Made by a program: the position numbers and the translations under genes
The notes under the pieces: model-generated
The model's input: only the letters and a program-made list of their open reading frames with translations
Databases searched by the model: none
Told to the model about the DNA's origin: nothing
Part shown: positions 45,420-54,270 of the stretch, piece after piece
Position numbering within the stretch: position 1 is the stretch's first letter
Layout of the letters: every line of letters begins with the position of its first letter
Assembly: GCF_027924605.1 (NCBI RefSeq)
Contig: NZ_AP027042.1
Coordinates: forward strand, 2,643,524-2,707,523
Direction of reading: 5' to 3'
Source of the DNA: Dyella sp. GSA-30
GTDB taxonomy: Bacteria; Pseudomonadota; Gammaproteobacteria; Xanthomonadales; Rhodanobacteraceae
DNA length: 64,000 bases

Positions 45420-45456
45420 ATTGGCCGCCACCGGAACCCCACCAAGGACGTTTCCC

Positions 45457-46536
45457 ATGAGCAGCCATACCGACGATTTACGCATTCGCAGCATCCAGCC
45501 CCTGAGCACGCCCGAGCAGGTGATGGGCGAATATCCCTTGAGCGAACGCGCCGCCGCCACGGTGAGCGATGCGCGCCAGGCACTCCACCGTATCCTCGCC
45601 GGTGACGACGATCGTCTCGCGGTGGTGATCGGCCCCTGTTCGATCCACGATCCGCAGGCCGCGCTCGAATATGCACAGCGGCTCCGGCTTCAACGAGAGC
45701 GGCATGGCGATGCGCTGGAGATCGTCATGCGGGTGTATTTCGAAAAGCCGCGCACCACGGTGGGCTGGAAGGGGCTGATCAACGATCCCGATCTCGATGG
45801 CAGCTTTCGCATCGATAAGGGATTGCGCCTCGCGCGCAGCGTGCTGCACGACATCAACGATCTGGGTTTGCCGGCGGGCTGCGAATTTCTCGACATGATT
45901 ACGCCGCAGTACACCGCGGACCTGGTCGCCTGGGGCGCGATCGGTGCGCGCACAACCGAGAGCCAGGTGCATCGCGAACTGGCGTCGGGGCTTTCTTGTC
46001 CGGTCGGTTTCAAGAACGGCACCGATGGCAACGTCAAGATTGCCGTGGATGCGGTTCAGGCCGCTTCGCAACCGCATCATTTTCTCGCCGTGACCAAGGA
46101 GGGCAATGTCGCCATCGCCGCCACCAGCGGTAACGAAGACTGTCATCTGATCCTGCGCGGCGGCCATGTGCCGAACTACGATGCCGACAGCGTGCAGGCG
46201 GCCTGCATGGCCATGGAAAAAGCCGGGCTTGCGCCGCGCCTGATGATCGATGCCAGCCATGCCAACAGCGCCAAGCGCCCGGAGAACCAGCCAGCTGTTG
46301 CCGAGGACATTGCGAGTCAGCTGGAAGCCGGAGAACAGCGGATCATCGGTGTGATGGTCGAAAGCCATCTGGTGGGCGGCCAGCAAGCGTTGCTGCCGGG
46401 CAAGCCGTTGACCTATGGTCAGAGCATCACCGATGGCTGTCTGGACTGGGAGCAATCCGTGCAACTGCTCGATCATCTTGCCGAGGCGGTACGTGCACGG
46501 CGCTTACAAACCCGGCGCAAGGTCGTCAATGGATAA
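45457..46536 (+). CDS. aroG: 3-deoxy-7-phosphoheptulonate synthase (DAHP synthase)
   Basis: First step of the shikimate pathway: phosphoenolpyruvate plus erythrose 4-phosphate to DAHP. 359 residues of the type I AroF/G/H family, with VIGPCSIHDPQAALEYA, the Lys/Arg motif RVYFEKPRTTVGWKG, GCEFLDMITPQY and DASHANSAKRPENQ. AAGGACG lies 6-12 bases before the ATG. Besides any allosteric control, the leader peptide upstream implies attenuation by aromatic amino acid supply. Confidence 0.96.
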   Translation: MSSHTDDLRIRSIQPLSTPEQVMGEYPLSERAAATVSDARQALHRILAGDDDRLAVVIGPCSIHDPQAALEYAQRLRLQRERHGDALEIVMRVYFEKPRTTVGWKGLINDPDLDGSFRIDKGLRLARSVLHDINDLGLPAGCEFLDMITPQYTADLVAWGAIGARTTESQVHRELASGLSCPVGFKNGTDGNVKIAVDAVQAASQPHHFLAVTKEGNVAIAATSGNEDCHLILRGGHVPNYDADSVQAACMAMEKAGLAPRLMIDASHANSAKRPENQPAVAEDIASQLEAGEQRIIGVMVESHLVGGQQALLPGKPLTYGQSITDGCLDWEQSVQLLDHLAEAVRARRLQTRRKVVNG

Positions 46537-46603
46537 TCTTTCACATGGGATTCCCATCGCTCCGGCCTATGCTTGATTCCCGATCTGCGAAAAGGAGTTC
46601 CTC

Positions 46604-46879
46604 ATGTCCCCCGAAATCCGGCATGACCGCGCCCGGCATCGTTTCGAGGCGCGCGTGGAAGGCGTCGCTTGCGTGCTCGACTATTTACTCGATCAGCACG
46701 TCATGACGGTGACGCACACCGTGGTGCCCGAAGCTGTGGGTGGTCGCGGTATTGCCGCCGAACTGACCCGCGAGGCGATGGATACCGCGCGCAAGGAAGG
46801 CTGGAAAGTGGTGCCCGCATGTTCTTACGCACAAGCCTGGATGCAGCGCCATCCGGAATATGCCGATCTGCGCGCGTGA
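46604..46879 (+). CDS. Small GNAT-like N-acetyltransferase (COG2388 type)
   Basis: 91 residues. MTVTHTVVPEAVGGRGIAAE holds the acetyl-CoA-binding V-x-x-x-x-G-x-G-x-A motif of GNAT proteins, with WKVVPACSYAQAWMQRHPEY typical of the short YidJ-like group. The family's substrates are unknown. AAAGGAG lies 7 bases before the ATG. Probably its own unit after aroG. Confidence 0.87.
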   Translation: MSPEIRHDRARHRFEARVEGVACVLDYLLDQHVMTVTHTVVPEAVGGRGIAAELTREAMDTARKEGWKVVPACSYAQAWMQRHPEYADLRA

Positions 46880-46984
46880 TCGTTATGATGCGCACGTAAT
46901 CCGCCATGGAGGCGGGTAGAGGGCGGTGCGCTTGAACAAGTCACGATCGATCGAACACGGCCTTCGGATGACAAGGAGGCCAGC

Positions 46985-47653
46985 ATGAACACGCATGCAA
47001 AACCCAAGTGGCGCTGGCGTCCCTTCCATGCCATGCGTGCGCGACCGCGCATGATGACGTCTGCACTGATTTTCGTCGTCATAAGCACGCTGCTTTATCT
47101 CTCCGGCGTGCGCCTGACGCTTGCGCTGCTACTCGGCTTCGACGTCGGTGCGTTGGCCTTCCTGAGCATGGTGGCCTGGTTGTTCAACAAGGCCAGTCCC
47201 GATCAGATGCGATCGCAGGCAAAAGCCCAGGACAGTGGTCGCTGGGGTTTTCTGTGGAGCGGTATCGTCCTGACTGGAGTGGTGATGGTGGCGCTGGGCA
47301 CGGAACTGCATTCGTCCAAGGACGGCGGCGCCGGCTCGATCGTGCTCTCGTCGGCCAGCGTGGTGCTGTCGTGGCTGTTTATGAACACCATGTTCGCGAT
47401 GCACTATGCGCACGGTTATTACGGCAACTTCGGCAAGAAGCACGAAGGCCTGCAATTTCCGGAAACCCCGCAGCCCGACTACTGGGATTTCGCCTATTTC
47501 GCCATCGTTATCGGCATGACCTTCCAGGTCTCCGATGTACAGATCACCAGCCGCTATATGCGCCGGGTCGCTTTGCTACATAGCGTGATCGCGTTCTTCT
47601 TCAACGTGTTCATTATTGCGTTGACGGTGAACGTGGTGGCCGGGCAGGCGTGA
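46985..47653 (+). CDS. DUF1345 membrane protein
   Basis: 222 residues with five or six hydrophobic helices and the family's aspartate/tyrosine-rich segments (HYAHGYYG and DYWDFAYFAIVIGMTFQVSD). AAGGAGG precedes the ATG. No function is known for the family. Confidence 0.9.
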   Translation: MNTHAKPKWRWRPFHAMRARPRMMTSALIFVVISTLLYLSGVRLTLALLLGFDVGALAFLSMVAWLFNKASPDQMRSQAKAQDSGRWGFLWSGIVLTGVVMVALGTELHSSKDGGAGSIVLSSASVVLSWLFMNTMFAMHYAHGYYGNFGKKHEGLQFPETPQPDYWDFAYFAIVIGMTFQVSDVQITSRYMRRVALLHSVIAFFFNVFIIALTVNVVAGQA

Positions 47654-47686
47654 GCGAGTGGTGAGTTCGGCCGCAGGCGGCCTCGG

Positions 47687-47737
47687 AGGAGTGAGAAAAT
47701 AGAGAGAGCATGCTTCTCGTCTATTTTTCTTACTCCT
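47687..47737. terminator. Bidirectional terminator between DUF1345 and yajQ
   Basis: AGGAGTGAGAAAATAGA pairs with TCTATTTTTCTTACTCCT with one bulged base and one G-T pair. The A-rich and T-rich flanks suit termination on both strands. Confidence 0.82.
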
Positions 47738-47770
47738 CACAACAAGCGGCGCTTGCCGTCTTACCTCTTG

Positions 47771-48253
47771 TCAATCGCGGAAGTTGTCGAACTGCAGCGG
47801 CAGTTCCACGTCCGTCTTGCGCAATAGCGCCATCGCCAATTGCAGGTCGTCGCGTTTCTTGCCGGTAACGCGCAGCTTGTCGCCGTTGATCTGCGCTTCG
47901 ACCTTCAGCTTGGCTTCTTTCAGCGCGGCAACGAGCTTCTTGGCGATCGGCTGCTCGATACCCTGCTTGACGGTGATTTTCTGGCGGGAGCCGGCGAGGT
48001 TGGTTTCCGGGTCCTCGACTTCCAGCGCGCGGATATCGATCTTGCGGCTGCTCAGGCGTGCACGCAGGATATCCAGCATCTGCTGGAGCTGGAACTCGCT
48101 TGGCGCGGTCTGGGTAATGACGAACTTGTCCAGCTCGAACTTGGCGTCGCTGCCCTTGAAGTCGAAGCGGGTGGACAACTCGCGATTGGCCTGGTCGACG
48201 GCATTGGTCAGTTCGTGCTTGTCGACTTCGGAGATGACGTCAAATGAGGGCAT
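47771..48253 (-). CDS. yajQ: YajQ-family nucleotide-binding protein
   Basis: 160 residues from the ATG at 48251-48253 (AAAGGA upstream). The sequence MPSFDVISEVDKHELTNAVD and KVEAQINGDKLRVTGKKRDD are strongly conserved in YajQ. Members in Xanthomonas bind c-di-GMP and affect virulence gene expression; that is family knowledge, not shown here. With two GGDEF proteins in the same window, a role in c-di-GMP signalling is plausible. Confidence 0.95.
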   Translation of the reverse strand: MPSFDVISEVDKHELTNAVDQANRELSTRFDFKGSDAKFELDKFVITQTAPSEFQLQQMLDILRARLSSRKIDIRALEVEDPETNLAGSRQKITVKQGIEQPIAKKLVAALKEAKLKVEAQINGDKLRVTGKKRDDLQLAMALLRKTDVELPLQFDNFRD

Positions 48254-48351
48254 GGCGGCGAGTCCTTTACGATGCAAAGTGTCAGTGTAAGCGATAGGCG
48301 CGAAGGTAGCGGATAATCGTCGGCCATGGCGATCTCGATGGCGGTATTTCA

Positions 48352-49530
48352 GTGAAAGTGGATGTGTTGATCATTGGCGGGGGAGCGGCCGGCCTGATGT
48401 GCGCCATGGTGGCGGGTTACCGCGGCCGCAGCGTGCTGGTGGTGGACCATGCCAACAAGGTCGGCAAGAAGATCCTGATGTCCGGCGGCGGGCGCTGCAA
48501 TTTCACCAACCTGGGCGTAACGCCTGCACAATACCTGTGCACCAACCCGCATTTCGCCAAGTCGGCGCTGGCGCGCTATACCCCGTACGACTTTATCGCG
48601 CTGGTCGAAAAACACCGCATCGCCTATCACGAGAAAGAGCTGGGTCAGCTGTTTTGCGACGATTCGTCCAAGCAGATCCTGCGCATGTTGCTGGATGAAT
48701 GCGCTGCGGCCGGCGTGCGGATCGAAACCAGCTGTGGCGTGGAGCGGGTGCGCCGCGATGAAGAGGGTTTTGCGGTGAAAACCGCCCGTGGCGAAGTGCA
48801 CGCGGATTCACTGGTTATTGCCTCTGGTGGCCTTTCGATCCCGAGCATGGGCGCCAGCGGTTTTGGTTATGAACTGGCACGCTTGTTTGGCCATGCGGTG
48901 CTGCCCACGCGCGCCGGCCTCGTGCCCTTGACCTTGAGCGGCAAGCATCAGGAGCACTACCAGGATCTGGCCGGTGTCGCCTTGCCGCAGGTCGAGGCGC
49001 GGGTTGGCAAGCAGGGCTTTCGTGCCGGCATGCTGTTTACCCATCGCGGGATCAGCGGCCCGTCGATCCTGCAGATTTCCTCGTATTGGCAACCCGGCGA
49101 CGATTTGCGTATCGATCTGTCGCCGGATACGGATGTCGGCGATTGGCTGATCGCGCAACGTGCCGAGCGGCCCGCGGCTGAATTGAAGAACGTGCTCGCC
49201 GACCTGTTGCCCAAGCGCCTTGCACAGCGCTTGTGCGAGCGCTGGCTGGGCAACCGGCCGATGCGTCAATGGCAGGAGCATGAGCTGCGCGGCCTGGGCC
49301 AGCAATTGCACGACTGGCCGATCACCGCCAGCGGCACCGAAGGCTATCGCACCGCCGAGGTCACCCTGGGAGGCGTCGATACGGACGGCATTTCTTCCAG
49401 CACGATGCAATCGAAGCTCGTTCCCGGGCTTTTCTTCATTGGTGAAGTGGTCGATGTCACCGGCTGGCTGGGTGGCTACAACTTCCAGTGGGCGTGGGCA
49501 TCGGGGCAGGCTGCCGGCGAGGTGGTTTGA
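48352..49530 (+). CDS. BaiN/HI0933-family NAD(P)/FAD-dependent oxidoreductase
   Basis: 392 residues. The start is GTG. It shows the FAD fold VLIIGGGAAGLMCA, the family signature KKILMSGGGRCNFTN, LVIASGGLSIPSMGASG and the C-terminal GEVVDVTGWLGGYNFQWAWASG. The role is unknown; BaiN acts in bile-acid dehydroxylation in clostridia, but this branch of the family is broad. Confidence 0.92.
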   Translation: MKVDVLIIGGGAAGLMCAMVAGYRGRSVLVVDHANKVGKKILMSGGGRCNFTNLGVTPAQYLCTNPHFAKSALARYTPYDFIALVEKHRIAYHEKELGQLFCDDSSKQILRMLLDECAAAGVRIETSCGVERVRRDEEGFAVKTARGEVHADSLVIASGGLSIPSMGASGFGYELARLFGHAVLPTRAGLVPLTLSGKHQEHYQDLAGVALPQVEARVGKQGFRAGMLFTHRGISGPSILQISSYWQPGDDLRIDLSPDTDVGDWLIAQRAERPAAELKNVLADLLPKRLAQRLCERWLGNRPMRQWQEHELRGLGQQLHDWPITASGTEGYRTAEVTLGGVDTDGISSSTMQSKLVPGLFFIGEVVDVTGWLGGYNFQWAWASGQAAGEVV

Positions 49531-49621
49531 CGCTTTTCGTGCTGGTGTCGCCACATGCCCTTTGCTTTGCGTAAACGAACCCCATGCTTCACTGCCAATC
49601 TATCCATCGAAAGGTGTGTCT

Positions 49622-50500
49622 ATGAAAGTCGGATTTATCGGCCTGGGTGCGATGGGCGCCGCGATGGCGAGCAACCTGGTCAAGGCGGGCCACACGGTCA
49701 CCGTATGGAATCGTTCCGAGGCCGCGACGGCGCCGCTGGTATCGCTGGGTGCGAAAGCTGCCGCCACGGCCGATCGGGCCGCGCAGGGCGAAGTGCTACA
49801 TAGCATGCTGGCCAACGACAAGGCCGTACGCGAGGTAATCCTCGACAGTGGCCTGCTCGATGGGATGGATCCCGGCACCGTGCACGTCAATCACGCCACC
49901 ATCTCGGTGGAACTGGCCAGGGTGCTGGTCGAGGAACATGCCAAGCGCAATCTGGGCTATGTCTCCGCGCCGGTCTTTGGTCGGCCGGACGTGGCCGCGG
50001 CGGGCAAGCTCAATATTCTCGCGGCAGGCAAGGTGTCGGCGGTACAAAAAGTGCAGCCGCTGCTTGAGGCGATGGGGGCGAAAATCTGGCCGCTGGGCGA
50101 GGAGCCCGAGCGTGCGAACATCGTCAAGATCGCCGGCAACTTCATGCTGGTGACGGCAGTGGAAAGCATGGCTGAAGCATCCGCGCTGACGCGCGCGCAT
50201 GGTGTCAGCGCGGGCGATTTTCTCGAGATCATGACCAGCACGCTGTTTGCGTCTCCGGTGTATCAGGGGTACGGCAAGTCGATCGTCGAGCAGCGTTTCA
50301 AGCCGGCCGGTTTCGCTCTGCCGCTGGCGTCGAAGGATATCGGCCTGGCTTTGGAGGCGGGCACCTCCAGACACGTGCCATTGCCGTTTGCCAGCTTGCT
50401 GCGCGACAGCTTACTCGAAGCGTTGGCGCAGGGCGACGAAGACCTGGATCTGGCTTCGTTGTCGCTGGTGGCCGCGCGGCGGGCGAATCTGGGCGATTGA
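49622..50500 (+). CDS. 3-hydroxyisobutyrate dehydrogenase-family oxidoreductase
   Basis: 292 residues. The NAD(P) fold is KVGFIGLGAMGAAMASNLVK with HTVTVWNRS. Typical later motifs are VSAPVFGRPDVAAAGKL and the catalytic lysine in NIVKIAGNFM. It could be a glyoxylate/succinic semialdehyde reductase type. The start at 49622 gives the family N-terminus; the frame is open 400 bp further upstream but that lies over the previous gene. Confidence 0.92.
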   Translation: MKVGFIGLGAMGAAMASNLVKAGHTVTVWNRSEAATAPLVSLGAKAAATADRAAQGEVLHSMLANDKAVREVILDSGLLDGMDPGTVHVNHATISVELARVLVEEHAKRNLGYVSAPVFGRPDVAAAGKLNILAAGKVSAVQKVQPLLEAMGAKIWPLGEEPERANIVKIAGNFMLVTAVESMAEASALTRAHGVSAGDFLEIMTSTLFASPVYQGYGKSIVEQRFKPAGFALPLASKDIGLALEAGTSRHVPLPFASLLRDSLLEALAQGDEDLDLASLSLVAARRANLGD

Positions 50501-50553
50501 CGGGACTTTGGTGTTGCGGTCGCGACGGTGGAACCCCGAAAAACCTTTCTACT

Positions 50554-50680
50554 CGTCATTCCGGCGCAGGCCGGAACCCAGTGGCTTTGCGATCGGTTGT
50601 CGCGAGAGCAAATGAGAATCTGCTCTGCTGCGAAAACCGGAAACTGAGCCCACTGGGTCCCGGCCTGCGCCGGGATGACG
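50554..50680. repeat. REP-type inverted pair, family A
   Basis: CGTCATTCCGGC...GGAACCCAGTGG at 50554-50584 and its mirror CCACTGGGTCCC...GGGATGACG at 50650-50680, 65 bp apart. It fills most of the gap between convergent genes. Confidence 0.85.
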
Positions 50681-50718
50681 ATAGGAGAAACTGAGGCTTT
50701 TCAAGGCGTGTCGTGCGC

Positions 50719-51189
50719 TTAACCCAGCATCTTTCGCCGACGCATAAGCCACGCATCGAGCTGATTGGCAAACGCCTGCTTGTCCCGCGCGTGAAACGCC
50801 GCCGGCCCACCGGTGTCCACACCCGCGCCGCGCAACTCATCCATGAAATTACGCATCGACAGCCGTTGCGCGATGGTTTCGGTCGTGTAGAGCTCGCCGC
50901 GCGGATGCATCGCCAGCGCGCCTTTCTCGATTACCGCCGCGGCCAGTGGAATATCCTGGGTGACCACCAGGTCCTGCGCGCTCAGGCGCTGCACGATCTC
51001 GTTGTCGGCGACATCCAGGCCTGAGGGCACCTGTACGGCACGCACGAAGCGTGACGGCGGCGTACGCAGCCACTGGTTAGCCACCAGCGTGACGTTAACC
51101 TGCTCGCGCTCGGCGGCGCGAAACAGAGTTTCCTTGATCGCGACCGGGCAGGCATCGGCATCGACCCAGATTTGCGGCGCTTGGCTCAC
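50719..51189 (-). CDS. YaiI/DUF188 family protein
   Basis: 156 residues from a GTG at 51187-51189 that overlaps the phzF-like stop (GTGA). The family core is [20 protein letters not shown], then [16 protein letters not shown]. The fold is PIN-like, so nuclease activity has been suggested, but no function is established. The open frame continues far upstream through the previous gene and must be ignored. Confidence 0.92.
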   Translation of the reverse strand: MSQAPQIWVDADACPVAIKETLFRAAEREQVNVTLVANQWLRTPPSRFVRAVQVPSGLDVADNEIVQRLSAQDLVVTQDIPLAAAVIEKGALAMHPRGELYTTETIAQRLSMRNFMDELRGAGVDTGGPAAFHARDKQAFANQLDAWLMRRRKMLG

Positions 51190-52067
51190 TCGGCGCCGTT
51201 CCAGTGCACATGGCCATCGATGATGGTATTGGTCTTGCCGCCGACCCAGATGGCGCCGTCGATACGCACCAGCAACTGCGCGTTGTAGCCGATCTCGCGG
51301 CCCTGGCTGACGGTATAGCCCTGTGCGAGCGGACCATCGGGCTCGGCATGAGCGATATAGGCACCGATCAGGCCATTGGCGGCGCCGGAAGCGGGGTCTT
51401 CGACGATGCCCACGCCTGCGGGTAGTGCCCGCACCACGAGTTGATAATCGGGATGGTTGCTGCGTGCGAACACGCAGATACCCAGGCTGTCGGTGGCTTT
51501 GGCCAGTTCGCCGATGGCGGCGTAGTCGGGTTGCCAGGCGCGCAGGCTGGCCTCGTCCGCACACTCGGCCACCCACCAGTGGCGGCCACCTTCGACGAAG
51601 GCCGGCGGCAACTTGCCCATGCCGATGCCGGACAGCGCGCCGGCAAGCAATGGATGCGCATCGACGCCTTGCGAGACCACTTTGGCGCGCGGTGATTTCA
51701 ACAGTAACTGTCGTGCAGGACCTTCGCCTTCGACGCGGATCGGCAGTACGCCGGCCAGACAGTCCTGCCACAGCACGCCGTCGACCGGCTTGGCCAGGCC
51801 GCTTTCCAGTACGGCATGTGCGCTGCCGATGCTGGGATGGCCGGCGAAAGGGATTTCCTTGTGCGGCGTGAAGATGCGCACGCGATAGCTCGCATCGGGC
51901 TGGCTGGGCGGCAACAGGAACGTGGTTTCGACCAGGTTGGTCCAGCGGGCGAAGCGCTGCATTTGCGCATCGTTCCAGCCGCGGGCATCGGTAATGACGC
52001 CAAGATGATTGCCGCCGCCCAGGGTGGCGGCAAAGACGTCCAGATGCAGGTAACGAATGGGTGACAT
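51186..52067 (-). CDS. PhzF-family isomerase/epimerase
   Basis: 293 residues from the ATG at 52065-52067. It starts [20 protein letters not shown], with [19 protein letters not shown] and [19 protein letters not shown]. The catalytic Glu usual at about residue 45 in PhzF (a T-E-T motif) appears here in [11 protein letters not shown]. Substrates of most members are unknown. It is translationally coupled to the YaiI gene and divergent from the rhomboid gene. Confidence 0.92.
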   Translation of the reverse strand: MSPIRYLHLDVFAATLGGGNHLGVITDARGWNDAQMQRFARWTNLVETTFLLPPSQPDASYRVRIFTPHKEIPFAGHPSIGSAHAVLESGLAKPVDGVLWQDCLAGVLPIRVEGEGPARQLLLKSPRAKVVSQGVDAHPLLAGALSGIGMGKLPPAFVEGGRHWWVAECADEASLRAWQPDYAAIGELAKATDSLGICVFARSNHPDYQLVVRALPAGVGIVEDPASGAANGLIGAYIAHAEPDGPLAQGYTVSQGREIGYNAQLLVRIDGAIWVGGKTNTIIDGHVHWNGAE

Positions 52068-52225
52068 GAAGGGAGTCGTGGCGGCAACCGGCCGCACTAA
52101 AGCGCCGAATGATAGTCCTCCGGCGCCTTTTGTGGCAGTGCAACGAAGCGCGGCCGGACGCAGACAGGGCAGGTGTCGACAAGCGCAGGCAGGCTCGTCA
52201 ATATGCCGCCTTTCGTCCAAACGTT

Positions 52226-52846
52226 ATGGAAATCCGCATGCCGGTCACCCTGATCATTATCGCCATCACCTGCGTGGTGTCGTTCATGGCGTTCAACAAC
52301 AGCCGCCTGATGAACGAGTTGATCCTGTGGCCGCCCGCGATCACGCGCCAGCGCGAGTACTACCGCCTGGTGACATACGGCGTTCTCCACGCCGATTTCG
52401 GCCACCTGCTGGTCAACATGCTCACGCTGTTCTTTTTTGGCCGGGTGATGGAGCAGTACTACACCCATACGTTGGGTACGTTCGGTTTTGCGCTGTTCTA
52501 TCTTGGTGGGCTGATCGTCTCGATTCTGCCGACCTATCTGTCCAACCGCGGCAACGCCAACTATCGCAGCCTGGGGGCCTCAGGCGCCGTGTCCGCGGTG
52601 CTGTTCGCGTCCATTCTCTTTCAGCCCTGGGCGAAGATCCTTCTCTACTTTGCTCTTCCGATTCCGGCCATCCTCTACGCCGTGCTTTACGTGATTTATT
52701 CGGTCTACATGGACCGGCGCGGGCAGGGCAATATCAATCACAGCGCGCACCTGTGGGGAGCGGCTTACGGCGTGGCTTTTACGCTGATGGTGCAACCGGA
52801 ACGACTGTCGATTTTCATCGATCAGCTGATGCGGCCGCGCTTTTGA
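52226..52846 (+). CDS. Rhomboid-family intramembrane serine protease
   Basis: 206 residues with six hydrophobic helices. Catalytic Ser is in YRSLGASGAVSAVLF (GxSG) and catalytic His in INHSAHLWGAAYG. HADFGHLLVNMLTLFFFGRVM is the H-x3-H-x3-N motif of helix 2. ATG at 52226 or at 52238 could be the start; neither has a clear ribosome-binding site. Substrates are unknown. Confidence 0.92.
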   Translation: MEIRMPVTLIIIAITCVVSFMAFNNSRLMNELILWPPAITRQREYYRLVTYGVLHADFGHLLVNMLTLFFFGRVMEQYYTHTLGTFGFALFYLGGLIVSILPTYLSNRGNANYRSLGASGAVSAVLFASILFQPWAKILLYFALPIPAILYAVLYVIYSVYMDRRGQGNINHSAHLWGAAYGVAFTLMVQPERLSIFIDQLMRPRF

Positions 52847-52984
52847 TGTAAAACATCACAGTGCGTTGCATCGGAGAGCGTAAGATTCGCTCATTCCGGA
52901 TACATCTTGCCGGTGCTAATGCTCAGTCATCTGACGTAGAGGAGACACGTCGGAGCCTTTTGTTAACCGCAGGAGTAAAGACGC

Positions 52985-53716
52985 ATGGCAACGACCCGCA
53001 AGTCTGCCGCGAAGAAGTCCGCGGCAAAAAAAGCAGCAAAAAAGGCCGTATCTCGTAAAAATACGGCTACGGTAAAAAAGCCCGCCAAGAAAGCAGCGGC
53101 CCGCAAGAGCCCGGTAAAGAAAGCCGCCGCACGCAAGGCGCCGGCCAAGAAGGCAGCGGCAAAAAAGACCGTGGCTAAAAAGGCAGCGGCAAAGAAAGCC
53201 GTTCGCAAAGCGGTTAAGAAAACCGTAGTGCGTAAAGCTGCCGTCAAGAAATCCGTCGCGAAGAAAACCGTTGCACGCAAGGCCGTCGGCAAGAAGGCCG
53301 CCGTCAAGAAAGTCGCCGTAAAGAAGACGGTCACCAAGACGATGCCGAGCAAGCCAGCCGCCACCAAGGCGCCTGTCGCGAAGAAAGCAGCGACCAGGAA
53401 CGCGGCACCGCCCAAGCCGGCTGTCGTAAAGCAGTCCGCGCCGAAGCCTGCAAAGCCCAAGCCTGCTGCCGAAGCCAAGGCCGAGCCGGTCAAGCACATC
53501 AGTCCGGAAGAGGCGGTAGCGCATATCCAGGCGCTGCTCGTCGCCAAACAAGAGCGCGTACGTCAGGGGCCCAACTGGCCCGGTGCCGATCAGCAAGCCC
53601 ATCCCACGGAAGAAAGTCATCCGCCGCAAAACGGCGGCGATACCTCCGCGCAGGATTCAGGGCTTGGCCAACCCGTGCATCTGCAAGGCGATCTCAATCG
53701 GCGCAGCAAGATTTAG
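52985..53716 (+). CDS. Histone H1-like Lys/Ala-rich DNA-binding protein
   Basis: 243 residues. Residues 1-130 are repeats of KKAA(A/V)KK and (R)KAAAKK with no acidic residues, like the C-terminal tail of histone H1 and the bacterial AlgP/H1-like proteins. Residues about 155-243 are different: HISPEEAVAHIQALLVAKQE, then a polar, Gln/Pro/Gly-rich end. It probably coats DNA or RNA. AGGAG precedes the ATG. The coding repeats are unusually A-rich for this GC-rich window. Confidence 0.88.
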   Translation: MATTRKSAAKKSAAKKAAKKAVSRKNTATVKKPAKKAAARKSPVKKAAARKAPAKKAAAKKTVAKKAAAKKAVRKAVKKTVVRKAAVKKSVAKKTVARKAVGKKAAVKKVAVKKTVTKTMPSKPAATKAPVAKKAATRNAAPPKPAVVKQSAPKPAKPKPAAEAKAEPVKHISPEEAVAHIQALLVAKQERVRQGPNWPGADQQAHPTEESHPPQNGGDTSAQDSGLGQPVHLQGDLNRRSKI

Positions 53717-53755
53717 CGTGCGCATGGCCATCAGATAAATGGCTGTGTCTATATG

Positions 53756-53788
53756 GCCGGCGGGTAAATGCCCGCCGGCTTGTTTTTG
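53756..53788 (+). terminator. Terminator after histone-like gene
   Basis: GCCGGCGGG (53756-53764) with CCCGCCGGC (53771-53779) around TAAATG, then TTGTTTTT. Confidence 0.9.
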
Positions 53789-53854
53789 TCCGGCTCAGTA
53801 CCCATTCAACGGGGTGGACTTAGCGTGATGTCGTAGCGACCGGGAGGTCCTTGT

Positions 53855-54250
53855 ATGAAACGCTTACTAGCCGGATTGATGCTTGGTGGTGCCGTCGCAA
53901 CGCTTTCGGGCTGTTACTACGACCCTGGTTACAGCTACGTGCGCAGCAGCGCTTACGTAGGCGACGCGTATTACGGATCGGGCAGTACGGTGGTCTACGA
54001 CGACGCCTATTACGGCGGCGTGCCGGGCTATTGGTATCCGGGTTACGGCTACGGTTATGGCTACGCGCCGGGTATCAATGTCTGGTATGGGCGCGGTTAT
54101 TACGGTCGCGGCTACTGGGGCGGCCGCGGTTACTACGGTCATGGTGGTTACTACGGCCACGGTGGCTACCATGGTCGCCCCGGCGGTGGTGGGCATTGGA
54201 GCGGCGGCCATGGCGGCTGGCACGGCGGTGGCGGCGGCCACGGGCGTTAA
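53855..54250 (+). CDS. Gly/Tyr/His-rich lipoprotein
   Basis: 131 residues. The signal peptide ends in lipobox LSGC (Cys20). The mature part is low complexity: tyrosine-rich (SYVRSSAYVGDAYYG), then GYGYGYGYAPG, RGYYGRGYWGGRGYYGHGGYY, and a final Gly/His run (GGHWSGGHGGWHGG) that could bind metal. No family with known role. AGGTCC lies near the ATG. It is 20 bp before the next lipoprotein gene, so possibly co-transcribed. Confidence 0.8.
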   Translation: MKRLLAGLMLGGAVATLSGCYYDPGYSYVRSSAYVGDAYYGSGSTVVYDDAYYGGVPGYWYPGYGYGYGYAPGINVWYGRGYYGRGYWGGRGYYGHGGYYGHGGYHGRPGGGGHWSGGHGGWHGGGGGHGR

Positions 54251-54270
54251 GTAACAGGCACAATGGCGGC

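Noticed and set aside
49220-49621. Long N-terminal extension of the dehydrogenase frame
   Set aside because: It overlaps the preceding flavoprotein gene; the family start with its ribosome-binding region is at 49622.
51190-52182. Long N-terminal extension of the DUF188 frame
   Set aside because: It runs through the PhzF gene in another frame; the GTG at 51189 overlaps the phzF stop as expected of coupled genes.
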